Of a stretch of 22,472 nt of DNA, positions 1 through 7,044 are shown in pieces. How positions within the stretch are numbered: position 1 is the first letter of the stretch; each line of letters begins with the position of its first letter. The notes below the pieces were generated by a model that was given only the letters and a program-made list of their open reading frames with translations, had not been told where the DNA came from and made no database searches. The DNA comes from CAYFXE01 sp964347035. GTDB taxonomy: Bacteria > Acidobacteriota > Aminicenantia > Aminicenantales > Aminicenantaceae. The stretch spans positions 1 to 22,472 of the forward strand of contig CAYFXE010000044.1 in the NCBI GenBank assembly GCA_964347035.1. Reading direction: 5' to 3'. A program made the position numbers and the translations under genes.

Positions 1-81
1 CCTGACCCCAGCAGCAACCGAGAAGGTCGAATGGAGAACGGCGTGAAAAACCTGATGGGGAGCAAAGCCATTCCTAAATAA
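1..81 (+). CDS. C-terminal end of an unidentified reading frame, possibly a transposase (partial)
   Basis: Frame 1 is open from the first base of the window to a TAA at 79-81, giving 26 residues that end in NLMGSKAIPK. The tail is basic and polar. I do not recognise the family. Two near-identical 19-bp repeats lie 55 bp downstream, the second ending in ACA, which is the layout expected where a transposase gene ends just inside an insertion-sequence terminus. That context is the only reason to suggest a transposase. The opposite strand is also open over most of this stretch, so even the coding strand is uncertain. Confidence 0.3.
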   Translation, partial: PDPSSNREGRMENGVKNLMGSKAIPK

Positions 82-135
82 AACTTCTCAGTCTTTCATC
101 ATGGAGAAAAAGATGCTTACGATACTGACTGTTAC

Positions 136-179
136 GCCACATCTGAGTTGTCACCCTTTTGCCACATCTGAACTGTCAC
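136..179. repeat. Two direct copies of a 19-bp repeat, probable insertion-sequence end
   Basis: Copy 1 (136-154) reads gccacatctgagttgtcac and copy 2 (161-179) reads gccacatctgaactgtcac. They match at 17 of 19 positions and start 25 bp apart. Copy 2 followed by base 180 ends in TGTCACA, so read inward the element would begin TGTGACAG. Elements of the IS21 and related families begin with TGT and carry repeated transposase-binding sites near their ends. Assignment to such a family is inference from this layout; no complete transposase is visible. Confidence 0.45.
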
Positions 180-287
180 ATCGTACGACCTACTTCCCCT
201 TACGATTGCGACCCTGACTGATGATTTTATATGAGTTAATATTTCAATTTTGCATAGCGTAAAGCACAATTCCCGCACTAAGGTATG

Positions 288-306
288 GTGACAGTTTAGA
301 AGTGGC
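288..306 (-). repeat. Inverted third copy of the 19-bp repeat
   Basis: Bases 288-306 read gtgacagtttagaagtggc. The reverse complement, gccacttctaaactgtcac, matches copy 2 at 17 of 19 positions and copy 1 at 15 of 19. It faces the two direct copies across about 108 bp. It could be the opposite end of a short non-autonomous element, a remnant left by a neighbouring insertion, or a recruited protein-binding site upstream of the barrel gene. Confidence 0.4.
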
Positions 307-325
307 ATAACAACTGACTTTCCGC

Positions 326-354
326 TTGACTCTAAAACTTATCTGATTTATAAA
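326..354 (+). promoter_or_regulatory. Sigma-70-like promoter upstream of the barrel gene
   Basis: TTGACT at 326-331 is followed after exactly 17 bp by TATAAA at 349-354. Initiation near base 361 would give a leader of about 116 nt before the ATG at 477. This would be a housekeeping promoter in addition to the sigma-54-type promoter downstream. It may originally have been an outward-facing promoter of the adjacent repeat element. Confidence 0.5.
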
Positions 355-367
355 CATATACTTAAAT

Positions 368-400
368 GTGGACAGTTGACCATTTTTAACCACAGTCCAC
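368..400. promoter_or_regulatory. Palindrome, possible activator or repressor site
   Basis: GTGGAC at 368-373 and GTCCAC at 395-400 form inverted half-sites, with partial pairing continuing inwards. The centre (about 384) lies roughly 77 bp upstream of the start expected from the sigma-54-type promoter. That is within the usual range for a bacterial enhancer-binding protein. No specific regulator is indicated. Confidence 0.3.
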
Positions 401-433
401 CAGTTAATTTCTCCTGAAAAGGGAATTTTTAAA

Positions 434-450
434 TTGGCACAGATTTTGCA
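434..450 (+). promoter_or_regulatory. Sigma-54 (RpoN) -24/-12 promoter
   Basis: The stretch TTGGCACAGATTTTGCA fits the RpoN consensus TGGCAC-N5-TTGCA. GG is at 436-437 and GC at 448-449, giving the obligatory 12-bp offset between the -24 and -12 elements. Transcription would start near 460, leaving a very short leader with the GAGAGGAGT ribosome binding site at 462-470 and ATG at 477. Transcription from such promoters needs an ATP-driven activator, so the barrel gene is probably conditionally induced. Confidence 0.65.
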
Positions 451-476
451 CTATATATATCGAGAGGAGTGATAAA

Positions 477-1217
477 ATGAAAAAAAATCTTATTCTCGTA
501 ACACTATTCATTCTATTGGTGCCGTGTTTCGTTTTTTCGGATATGGTCACCTTTAGAGTAGGCTACTATTTCCCTCGAGCCGACAGTGAATTGTGGGATA
601 CAGAATTTGAAAACATGGATTTCACTAAGTCAGATTTCTCCGACTCCATCTTCGGCTTCACTTATGAGTACTTTTTTACCAACCAGTTGAGTTTGGCTTT
701 GAGTATCGACGGCTACAGCCAGAAAAAGCTCGGGATGTACAGAGATTTTGCAGCGATACAAGCAGATGACGGTTTCGAATACGCATTCGAGAATGAAGAG
801 GGATTTACGATCAGCCATGTCTTCGATGTCTCCATAACTCCGTTCGAGGTGTCTTTAAAACTTGCCCCGATGGGAAGACGTGGGAGGTTCATTCCCTATG
901 TCGGTGGTGGAGCCGGTGTCTATCTTTGGAATGTAAGACTTGCCGGTGATATCATCGACTTCGAGGACTGGGCAGAATTTACCGATGGCTCGATTGGGTT
1001 TGCCATCACTCCCGTCGACGCACGAGAGGACAACAAAGTCAGTATCGGATTTCATGCTTTAGGCGGGATTATGTTTCCAGTCGCCAACAGGATCTCCATC
1101 GATGGACAATTTAAGTTCAATTTCTTGAAGGGAGATTTGACGGAGGGATTCGAGGGCTTCGATTCCTTCGACCTCAGCGGCTACCAGATCACGCTGGGCT
1201 TGAATTACTGGTTCTGA
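477..1217 (+). CDS. Outer-membrane beta-barrel protein
   Basis: The 246-residue product has a clear Sec signal peptide (MKKN, hydrophobic core to about residue 20, cleavage near VFS-D). The rest alternates short amphipathic strands with acidic, aromatic-rich loops. It ends in GLNYWF, and a terminal Phe after alternating hydrophobic residues is the usual signal for the BAM assembly machinery. Its size suits an eight-strand OmpA-like or OmpW-like barrel; no OmpA peptidoglycan-binding domain is present. The ATG is preceded by a strong GAGGAGT site 6 bp upstream. Both a sigma-54-type and a sigma-70-like promoter lie upstream, suggesting regulated expression. The gene stands alone, with a repeat cluster on one side and a convergent operon on the other. 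The barrel call is sound; the transported or bound substrate is unknown. Confidence 0.75.
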   Translation: MKKNLILVTLFILLVPCFVFSDMVTFRVGYYFPRADSELWDTEFENMDFTKSDFSDSIFGFTYEYFFTNQLSLALSIDGYSQKKLGMYRDFAAIQADDGFEYAFENEEGFTISHVFDVSITPFEVSLKLAPMGRRGRFIPYVGGGAGVYLWNVRLAGDIIDFEDWAEFTDGSIGFAITPVDAREDNKVSIGFHALGGIMFPVANRISIDGQFKFNFLKGDLTEGFEGFDSFDLSGYQITLGLNYWF

Positions 1218-1260
1218 GATGCGCTCCCAGATTTAGGCCTTCGATGATATTCATTATCTA

Positions 1261-1320
1261 AGAAGGCCATCCTTCTGGCAATCCGCCTCCGGTACGAAGG
1301 CTGTTCTCGAAGACGAGAAC
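1261..1320 (+). terminator. Hairpins between the convergent barrel and nitroreductase genes
   Basis: AGAAGG (1261-1266) and CCTTCT (1271-1276) form a 6-bp stem with a CCAT loop. GTTCTCG (1303-1309) and CGAGAAC (1314-1320) form a perfect 7-bp stem with an AAGA loop, followed by CTTATTTCCTTT. The second hairpin plausibly ends transcription of the barrel gene; its T tract is interrupted, so efficiency is uncertain. Confidence 0.45.
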
Positions 1321-1337
1321 CTTATTTCCTTTACGAC

Positions 1338-1853
1338 TCAGAATTTATCATAGGATGTTATTTCTTCGAGGGATTTTCTCGTCTTTGCCGTGGGGCTTTC
1401 TCCTGGGTATCCGAGCGGTGTCAAGGCTAACACTCTCACCTCTCGAGGCACGTGGAGCAAGGCCTTAACCTCTTCCTCCTCGAAAGACCCAATCCAGCAT
1501 GTGCCCAATCCTTCCTCCTGCGCTTGGAGGATGAGATGCTCTAAGGCGATGGCGACATCGACGGACCAAGATTTCATGTATCTCCCCATATGGGCATAGC
1601 ATTCATCAGGATATCCACAGGCCACGACGATAATCGGCGCTCCGGCCATAAAATACTGCTGGGCTGAAACGGCGGCTAACTTTTCTCTCAGGTTTTTATC
1701 TTTGACTACGATGAATTTCCATGGCTGGAGATTCTTCCCTGAGGGCGCCCAGCGGGCTGCTTCCAGTACACGGATGAGCACATCCTCAGGAATGGGATCG
1801 CTCCTGTATTTTCTAATACTTTTACGGTTTTGGATCACCTCGAAAACACTCAT
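1338..1853 (-). CDS. Nitroreductase family FMN oxidoreductase
   Basis: This 171-residue protein is a compact member of the NAD(P)H:FMN nitroreductase superfamily. Visible signatures are the N-terminal RKSIRKY motif (residues 10-16) that contacts the FMN phosphate, SGKNLQPW (38-45), the GLGTCWIG segment (115-122) of the flavin-binding core, and PLGYPGE (146-152) near the C-terminus. These enzymes work as dimers in the cytoplasm and reduce nitro-compounds, quinones or other electrophiles; the physiological substrate cannot be read from sequence. The start ATG overlaps the stop of the glycosyltransferase gene in an ATGA arrangement, so the two are translationally coupled and co-transcribed. Length is normal for the short subfamily, which lacks the longer insertions of NfsA/NfsB types. 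Confidence 0.9.
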   Translation of the reverse strand: MSVFEVIQNRKSIRKYRSDPIPEDVLIRVLEAARWAPSGKNLQPWKFIVVKDKNLREKLAAVSAQQYFMAGAPIIVVACGYPDECYAHMGRYMKSWSVDVAIALEHLILQAQEEGLGTCWIGSFEEEEVKALLHVPREVRVLALTPLGYPGESPTAKTRKSLEEITSYDKF

Positions 1854-2713
1854 ATGACCTCCTTCGTCTTTTTTTTCGTATCACTGTATTTCTGGATGAG
1901 CAACATGTATTTTCGGACCTCCTCCATTTTTTTTCTCTTCTTCAAGCCGTTGGCGACGATGCGAGATTTTCGGACGATCTCCCGTTTAACCAGTTTCATC
2001 TGATCAGGAGTCAAGTCCAGGCGCAGAGCCTTTTCCAAGGCCCGAATCCTGAATCGATCCATCCCCCAGTATTTCCGTGATAGCTGGTCAGGATGGCCGC
2101 CTCGTTTGATGATCAAAGGACGAGAAAGGAGATAGATGGGATACCTATGCGCAAGACGGATACCGAAATCATAATCCTCACAAGCAGGAAAATTGTTATC
2201 AAATCGTCCTATCTCCTCGAATACCTCTTTTCGAAAAAGAGCTGAGGAAAGGCTAATCAAACAGAGAGACAGGACTTTATCGAAGATCCATCCCGAATAT
2301 TTCTGGTGCTTTTTCTTCGGATTAACAAAAACCCCCCGCCTTATCCATATTTCCTCTGTGTAGCAAGCCTTCGCTCGAGGAAATGCTTTCATGAAACTCA
2401 TCTGGATTTCGATTTTATCTTCCTTCCATAGGTCATCGGAATCCAAGAAAGCGATAAAATCGCCCTTGGCCAAACTGAGGCCAAAATTTCTCGCAGCACT
2501 CACACCTTGGTGAGGCCTGAAACTGTATATCACCTTGTCCCCCAAGGAAGCAACGATGTCTTTGGTGTTATCCGTGGAACCATCATCCACCACGATGAGT
2601 TCCCAGGAAGAGGACCTTTCGGCTGGCTGAAGATATCCTTGATTTAACACTGACTGGATGCATTCTCGCAAGAATGTGGCCCTGTTGTAAGTAGGAATGA
2701 TCACACTGATCAT
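1850..2713 (-). CDS. Family 2 glycosyltransferase (GT-A fold)
   Basis: The 287-residue product begins directly with the Rossmann-like strand ISVIIPTYNR (2-11), followed by the nucleotide-sugar motif VVDDGSTD (41-48), the HQGVSAARNFG segment (68-78), a DSD metal-binding motif (91-93) and a likely catalytic acid pair E179-D180 in CEDYDFGIRLA. These are the standard elements of GT2 enzymes that build surface polysaccharide or lipid-linked glycans from UDP- or GDP-sugars at the inner face of the cytoplasmic membrane. No transmembrane segment is seen; the C-terminal third is basic and helical and may give peripheral membrane binding. Sugar specificity is unknown. It sits 16 bp after the twin-WHy gene and overlaps the nitroreductase start, so it is the middle gene of a three-gene operon. 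No strong ribosome binding site precedes the ATG. Confidence 0.88.
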   Translation of the reverse strand: MISVIIPTYNRATFLRECIQSVLNQGYLQPAERSSSWELIVVDDGSTDNTKDIVASLGDKVIYSFRPHQGVSAARNFGLSLAKGDFIAFLDSDDLWKEDKIEIQMSFMKAFPRAKACYTEEIWIRRGVFVNPKKKHQKYSGWIFDKVLSLCLISLSSALFRKEVFEEIGRFDNNFPACEDYDFGIRLAHRYPIYLLSRPLIIKRGGHPDQLSRKYWGMDRFRIRALEKALRLDLTPDQMKLVKREIVRKSRIVANGLKKRKKMEEVRKYMLLIQKYSDTKKKTKEVI

Positions 2714-2729
2714 CGAGAATTATTTCAGA

Positions 2730-3575
2730 TCAAGGCGTTCTTGTGATCGTTATGTTTTCTCTTTTATCAAAGGGAATCGTCATTCTTCCCCAGACAGTTC
2801 GGATCTTGAACTCTCCCCAAAAGCGACAAATAGTCGACGGTTGACGAAGCACCTCGGAAACTCCTTTTCCCACCTCAAAAAAATTGAGGAGAAGGGGAAG
2901 AGAAAAGGTTTTCTCTTCTAGACCCTTTAAATTCTTATCCCCGCTTATACTGTTTTCATCAACCATAAAATCACCTAGTTGAAGATGGTAATCTAGGTTG
3001 TCAACAAGAATCTCGAATCCATTCATGTTCTTGATAAGAATCTCAAAATGAATATCTGCTCCACCAAGAGTCAGGGTATTCACCCTGATGGTCAGAAATT
3101 CCATCTCAGGTTGTTTGAGGATCGGGAACTCCCCCGAAAAGGCAAAAGGTAGCCTTCCTCTCTCCTTCCTTCCATCCGAGAAGACCATCATGCCGGCAAG
3201 ATAACATTGGACCTTATCCTTTTGTTCCATCCCTGCTACAGCTTGGAAAAGATTTGCGTAGGTTATCTTTAAGGGGAAGGAAAGGAATGTTTGGTTAGAG
3301 GCTTCGATTTCAATCCCTTCCTCCAAGGTCATACTCAGCTGAATATATTCTGTCTGGTCGACGACAAAACGATAATCGTATCCTGAGAGAAAGTAGGCAG
3401 AATCAGCGGCATTCGTGATCTTGGCGTAAAACACAAGTGTAAGCCCTGATAGACTTATATCCTGAATCTGCCTCTCCTCCAAAGATATTTTAAGATCCTT
3501 CTCCGGGGAAGCGGGGAAAGACATCAGGACAAGGACCAAGGTTAATGCCGCACCCAAGCAGATTTTCTTAATCAT
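2730..3575 (-). CDS. Secreted protein with two WHy / LEA_2 domains
   Basis: The 281-residue product starts with MIKK and a hydrophobic stretch to about residue 20, a Sec signal or membrane anchor without a lipobox cysteine. The mature part holds two similar beta-rich units, roughly residues 33-150 and 155-272. Each has the pattern strand-SLSGLTLVFYAKITN or TLGGADIHFEILIKN, then a GYDYRF or NLDYHL strand, then a FLSFPLKI or FSLPLL strand. This matches the water-stress/LEA type 2 (WHy) beta-sandwich known from plant LEA14 and bacterial relatives. Such domains are associated with stress tolerance or envelope functions; no enzymatic activity is expected. It is the first gene of the operon with the glycosyltransferase and nitroreductase, and has its own promoter, divergent from cca. 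The family call rests on pattern recognition only. Confidence 0.7.
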   Translation of the reverse strand: MIKKICLGAALTLVLVLMSFPASPEKDLKISLEERQIQDISLSGLTLVFYAKITNAADSAYFLSGYDYRFVVDQTEYIQLSMTLEEGIEIEASNQTFLSFPLKITYANLFQAVAGMEQKDKVQCYLAGMMVFSDGRKERGRLPFAFSGEFPILKQPEMEFLTIRVNTLTLGGADIHFEILIKNMNGFEILVDNLDYHLQLGDFMVDENSISGDKNLKGLEEKTFSLPLLLNFFEVGKGVSEVLRQPSTICRFWGEFKIRTVWGRMTIPFDKRENITITRTP

Positions 3576-3595
3576 TTTTTCTCTTTAAGCTCTTT

Positions 3596-3624
3596 AGGAT
3601 ACAATATTGAGCTCCTGAGAACAA
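3596..3624 (-). promoter_or_regulatory. Promoter for the WHy-glycosyltransferase-nitroreductase operon
   Basis: On the minus strand, TTGTTC (3624-3619) is followed after 17 bp by TATCCT (3601-3596), with a TG just before the -10 element. Initiation near 3589 would give a short leader before the ATG at 3575, with a weak AAAGAG binding site. Confidence 0.4.
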
Positions 3625-3657
3625 GAACTTAATAGGGATGTCCCCCTAAAAAAAGAT

Positions 3658-3687
3658 TTGAAGTCATGCCGCCACAATCCTTATAAT
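3658..3687 (+). promoter_or_regulatory. Sigma-70-like promoter for cca
   Basis: TTGAAG at 3658-3663 and a perfect TATAAT at 3682-3687 are 18 bp apart. Initiation near 3694 would leave about 28 nt of leader before the cca start at 3722. It is divergent to the operon promoter at 3596-3624. Confidence 0.6.
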
Positions 3688-3721
3688 AAAAGCTAGAATT
3701 TACCCGAATGAAACTAGAATC

Positions 3722-5167
3722 ATGAATATATACAAATCCACCTTTAGAGAGAAAGAATTCTTTGTTAAGGAATTTGGCCCTGACGTCTACGCGGTTGGAG
3801 GGTATGTGAGAGACCTTATCCGTAAGGATCCCTCTGAGGACGTCGATATCCTCATCCTCCACCACCCCCTGGAAGAGATCATTCAAAAATTGAAATCAAA
3901 AGGGAAGGTGGACCTGGTCGGCAAAAGCTTCGGCATCATCAAGTTCACCATAGACGGAAAGACCTATGATATCGCTATGCCCAGGAAAGACTTGGCGAGT
4001 GATTCTCAAGTTCGGGGTCACAAAGACTTTGTTATTTCTGCAGATCCAGAACTCCCGATCGAAAAAGACCTGGTCAGACGGGATTTTCGCTGCAACAGCA
4101 TGGCCCTTAGACTGATGGATGATAGGCTTGTTGATCCCTTTGAGGGACAAAAGGACGTGGAAGACAGAATCATCAGGCAGACCAATCCCCGAGCATTTCC
4201 CGAAGATCCTCTGCGTGTCCTCCGAGCGGCCCGTTTTGCCTCGGTTCTTGAGTTCAGTATGGATGATCAAATCTATATGATCTCAAAGGACATCGATTTA
4301 TCAGGATTGAGTGTGGAAAGGGTAAATGATGAAATTTTTAAAATTCTCCTTCTTTCTCCCCTTCCCTCAGTTGGGCTTGAGGAATTATTCAAGCTAGGAG
4401 CCCTGCACCAGGTCTTCCCCGAGCTCTACAACTTGACTCTCTCGATCCAAGACTCCCTCTTCCATCCAGAAAAAGACGACTTCGGTCATCATACCGTTTG
4501 GCATCATACAAAACTCACGGTTGATCAGGCTAAGAGGCTAACCGATCGCTTTGATTTCAGCGAGCCAAGACGATTATCTCTCCTCCTTGCCGCGCTTTAT
4601 CATGATGCGGGAAAACCAGAAACGGCTCAGTGGGAATACAAGCGAGGCAGGATGGTCATCACCAATAACGGCCATGATATCTTGAGCGAAAAAATCACCA
4701 AGAAAGTCTTCAACCGTTTCAAGATCTTTTCCTGGAACGGATATAACGTCCGGAAGACCGTGCTTTCACTTATTCGATGCCACCATCGGGCCTCAGAATT
4801 GTGGCATAATCGAAATGTTGTCACCAAAAAGGCTTTCAACCGTCTAGCGGCAGATGCAGACGGGGAGATCGAGCTATTGGTATGTCTGGATGCGGCTGAT
4901 CGGGCTGGAAGGCAAGAAAAACCTATCCGGCGATTGGACAAGGAAGGAAGATGGCTCATCGAGAAATTCAAAGAATTGAATATCACCAAGGAAACGATCA
5001 AGCCGATGATCATGGGAAGGGATCTGATTAAGATGGGAGTTTCTCCTGGCCCTGGTATGGGAAGAATCCTGAAAAAACTGTATCAGATGCAGCTGGATAA
5101 CGAGTTTGAGACCAAGACGCAAGGGCAAAAAATGGCCAAAGAAATCATCAGGAAAGATCCGGGATGA
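3722..5167 (+). CDS. cca: CCA-adding tRNA nucleotidyltransferase with HD domain
   Basis: This 481-residue class II nucleotidyltransferase builds or repairs the 3'-CCA end of tRNAs, or performs part of that reaction. Motifs appear in order: GGYVRD (26-31), the metal-binding DVD (40-42), RRDFRCNSMA (119-128, equivalent to ERDFTVNAMA), DPFEG (138-142) and EDPLRVLRAARFA (161-173). An HD phosphohydrolase-like domain follows, with GHHTVWHH near 255-262 and YHDAGKP near 293-299. The layout resembles the long E. coli-type enzymes. A few lineages split CCA addition between two related enzymes, and sequence alone cannot exclude a CC- or A-adding role. No good ribosome binding site precedes the ATG; a five-codon frame (ATG at 3708) ends in TGA overlapping the start. 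A promoter lies upstream and a promoter with a hairpin downstream, so it is probably monocistronic. Confidence 0.9.
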   Translation: MNIYKSTFREKEFFVKEFGPDVYAVGGYVRDLIRKDPSEDVDILILHHPLEEIIQKLKSKGKVDLVGKSFGIIKFTIDGKTYDIAMPRKDLASDSQVRGHKDFVISADPELPIEKDLVRRDFRCNSMALRLMDDRLVDPFEGQKDVEDRIIRQTNPRAFPEDPLRVLRAARFASVLEFSMDDQIYMISKDIDLSGLSVERVNDEIFKILLLSPLPSVGLEELFKLGALHQVFPELYNLTLSIQDSLFHPEKDDFGHHTVWHHTKLTVDQAKRLTDRFDFSEPRRLSLLLAALYHDAGKPETAQWEYKRGRMVITNNGHDILSEKITKKVFNRFKIFSWNGYNVRKTVLSLIRCHHRASELWHNRNVVTKKAFNRLAADADGEIELLVCLDAADRAGRQEKPIRRLDKEGRWLIEKFKELNITKETIKPMIMGRDLIKMGVSPGPGMGRILKKLYQMQLDNEFETKTQGQKMAKEIIRKDPG

Positions 5168-5168
5168 A

Positions 5169-5218
5169 GAAGCTGGTGGGAGGCAGCCCGGGTGAATATA
5201 GATTTGACTCCCAGCTTC
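5169..5218. terminator. Hairpin between cca and mltD
   Basis: GAAGCTGG (5169-5176) pairs perfectly with CCAGCTTC (5211-5218), and the stem can extend inwards after a small bulge. It begins 1 bp after the cca stop. An AT-rich stretch without a proper T run follows. It may act as a weak terminator or protect the cca 3' end; its right arm lies inside the spacer of the mltD promoter. Confidence 0.35.
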
Positions 5219-5232
5219 CTAAATGATATATA
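5204..5232 (+). promoter_or_regulatory. Sigma-70-like promoter for mltD
   Basis: TTGACT at 5204-5209 and TATATA at 5227-5232 are exactly 17 bp apart. Initiation near 5239 leaves about 13 nt before the TTG start at 5252, with AGG at 5244-5246 as a minimal ribosome binding site. Confidence 0.55.
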
Positions 5233-5251
5233 TTTAACTCTTTAGGTAAAA

Positions 5252-7027
5252 TTGAAAAACGAAAAATCTCGGTTCTCAGTCCTCTTCCTAATCGCTTTTT
5301 TCATCTTGTGGGGATGTGCATCTCATCGTCAAACCGCTCCACCACCTCAAAATACTCCTCCAACCACTGAAGAGCATGTTTCACATGAACTCGAAGAGGA
5401 CAAAACTCCTGAAACCATAGTCGAGGAAGTCAAAACAGAAACACTGCCTCCACCTCAAGAGAATCTTTCCGATCTCATCAAGGAGGATCCATCAGAACTC
5501 CTCGAGGAGGGAATGGATGCCTACCAAGATGGAGTGTATGCTTGGGAAAAGGGAGACTTAGAGACGGCTCTAGCTGCTCTCGATGAAGCCTACAGCCTGA
5601 TCCTCAGGTTGAACTTGCCCCTGGATTCACCCCTTATTCAAGAGAAAAACGATTTGAGGCTTCTGATCGCCCAAAGAATCCAAGAAATATACGCTTCCCG
5701 GTTCATCACAGTCGGAGATAATAATCAAACCATTCCTCAAGTTGAAAACGAGCATGTCAAACGGGAAATATTGAATTTCCAGACAAAAGAAAGAAAGTAT
5801 TTTGAAGAAGGGTACCAACGTTCGGGATTGTACCGGGAAATGATCCTTGAAGAATTAAAAAAGGCTGGGCTGCCAGAGCAACTTTCCTGGCTTCCTCTCA
5901 TCGAAAGCTGGTTCAAAGTAAGAGCCTACTCCCGAGCACGCGCCTTGGGTCTATGGCAGTTTATCGCCTCGACAGGATACCGATTCGGATTGAAGAGAGA
6001 TCGATACATAGACGAAAGAATGGATCCCTTGAAATCCACCCGGGCTGCGATCAAATACCTCAGAGAACTTCATGCCCTCTTTGGTGAATGGCTCACAGCC
6101 ATCGCCTCGTACAATTGTGGGGAGATTCGTGTCCAGAGGGCCATCCGCTACCAGCGGATTAAATATTTGGACAACTTCTGGGATCTTTACATTACCTTAC
6201 CCCGGGAAACAGCCCGGTTTGTCCCTCGGTTTATCGCGGCATTACTCATTATCAACAATCCAGAAAAATACGGTTTCAACCTTCCTCAACCTTTCCCCGT
6301 TCAAAAATATGGAACAGTATCAGTCAATCGTCCAGTCAAACTCTCCACTCTATCTCAAAATCTAGGATTGAAATCCGATGGACTCGCCACTCTAAATCCA
6401 GAGCTCCGACATGATGCTACTCCGAACCAAGAATACGTGCTGAAGGTCCCATTAGGGATGGATGAAAAAACCAGGACTGCTATAAGCAACGTCAAGCGCT
6501 GGATCCCGCCTGAAGCTACTTATTTCCTACACTATGTGCGGAGGGGAGAAACCCTCTCTGGAATTGCCAACCGCTACAGGAGTTCGGTCTCATCCATTGC
6601 CCGTCTGAATGGTCTTAGGAGGGTGAATCTCATTCGACCAGGACAGAGGCTAAAAATACCAGGGCGTGGAACCTCATCTATGTCCCGGCCCTCGCTCAAA
6701 CTCACGGCAGAGGGTGAAAAGCTCGTCTACAACGTCAAGCGAGGCGACAACCTTTACCGAATCGCCAGTGCCTTCAACACGACAGTGCAGCAGATTAAAA
6801 GGGTGAATAATCTTAAGAGTGATATCTTGCGCATCGGTCAGAAACTCGTCATCCATTCAGGCAGGCCCGAAGGAGGGATTCTTTATACCGTAAAGCGGGG
6901 CGACACGCCTTTTGAAATCGCCAAAAAATATGGAATGGACCTCCCCTATCTCCTCAGCCTGAACGGATTGAGTATAAGGTCCAAGATCTATCCAGGGCAG
7001 AAACTCTGGGTGATGCCTAAGAAATAA
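5252..7027 (+). CDS. mltD: MltD-like membrane-bound lytic murein transglycosylase with three LysM domains
   Basis: The 591-residue product is an envelope lipoprotein that cleaves the MurNAc-GlcNAc bond of peptidoglycan, forming 1,6-anhydro-MurNAc ends. The N-terminus has a signal peptide with a lipobox-like LWGC (Cys22), then a Pro/Glu-rich linker and a short helical region near 80-150. The SLT domain covers about 195-300: LPLIES contains the catalytic Glu218, followed by ALGLWQFI and IASYNCG, both standard for family 1 transglycosylases. Three LysM repeats (about 427-469, 492-534, 544-588) bind glycan chains. The start is TTG: an in-frame TAG at 5243 excludes a longer protein, and the next methionine would lose the signal peptide. 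The gene has its own promoter and converges with rplQ across an inverted repeat. Confidence 0.9.
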   Translation: MKNEKSRFSVLFLIAFFILWGCASHRQTAPPPQNTPPTTEEHVSHELEEDKTPETIVEEVKTETLPPPQENLSDLIKEDPSELLEEGMDAYQDGVYAWEKGDLETALAALDEAYSLILRLNLPLDSPLIQEKNDLRLLIAQRIQEIYASRFITVGDNNQTIPQVENEHVKREILNFQTKERKYFEEGYQRSGLYREMILEELKKAGLPEQLSWLPLIESWFKVRAYSRARALGLWQFIASTGYRFGLKRDRYIDERMDPLKSTRAAIKYLRELHALFGEWLTAIASYNCGEIRVQRAIRYQRIKYLDNFWDLYITLPRETARFVPRFIAALLIINNPEKYGFNLPQPFPVQKYGTVSVNRPVKLSTLSQNLGLKSDGLATLNPELRHDATPNQEYVLKVPLGMDEKTRTAISNVKRWIPPEATYFLHYVRRGETLSGIANRYRSSVSSIARLNGLRRVNLIRPGQRLKIPGRGTSSMSRPSLKLTAEGEKLVYNVKRGDNLYRIASAFNTTVQQIKRVNNLKSDILRIGQKLVIHSGRPEGGILYTVKRGDTPFEIAKKYGMDLPYLLSLNGLSIRSKIYPGQKLWVMPKK

Positions 7028-7044
7028 GAAAGTTAAAGAAACCT

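Larger units (their letters stand above)
82..476. other. 395-base stretch without a gene: repeat cluster and promoter region
   Basis: No supportable gene lies here. The left part (136-306) carries three copies of a 19-bp repeat, two direct and one inverted. The right part (326-470) carries a sigma-70-like promoter, a palindrome at 368-400, a sigma-54-type promoter and the ribosome binding site for the gene at 477. Each is listed separately. Confidence 0.6.

Noticed and set aside
1..9. CCTGACCCC at the window start equals part of the REP-like arm at 7115-7123
   Set aside because: Only 9 bases match, no partner arm is seen, and they lie in an open reading frame.
136..179. CRISPR array
   Set aside because: There are only two direct copies with a 6-bp separation and one inverted copy; there are no spacers of constant length and no cas genes.
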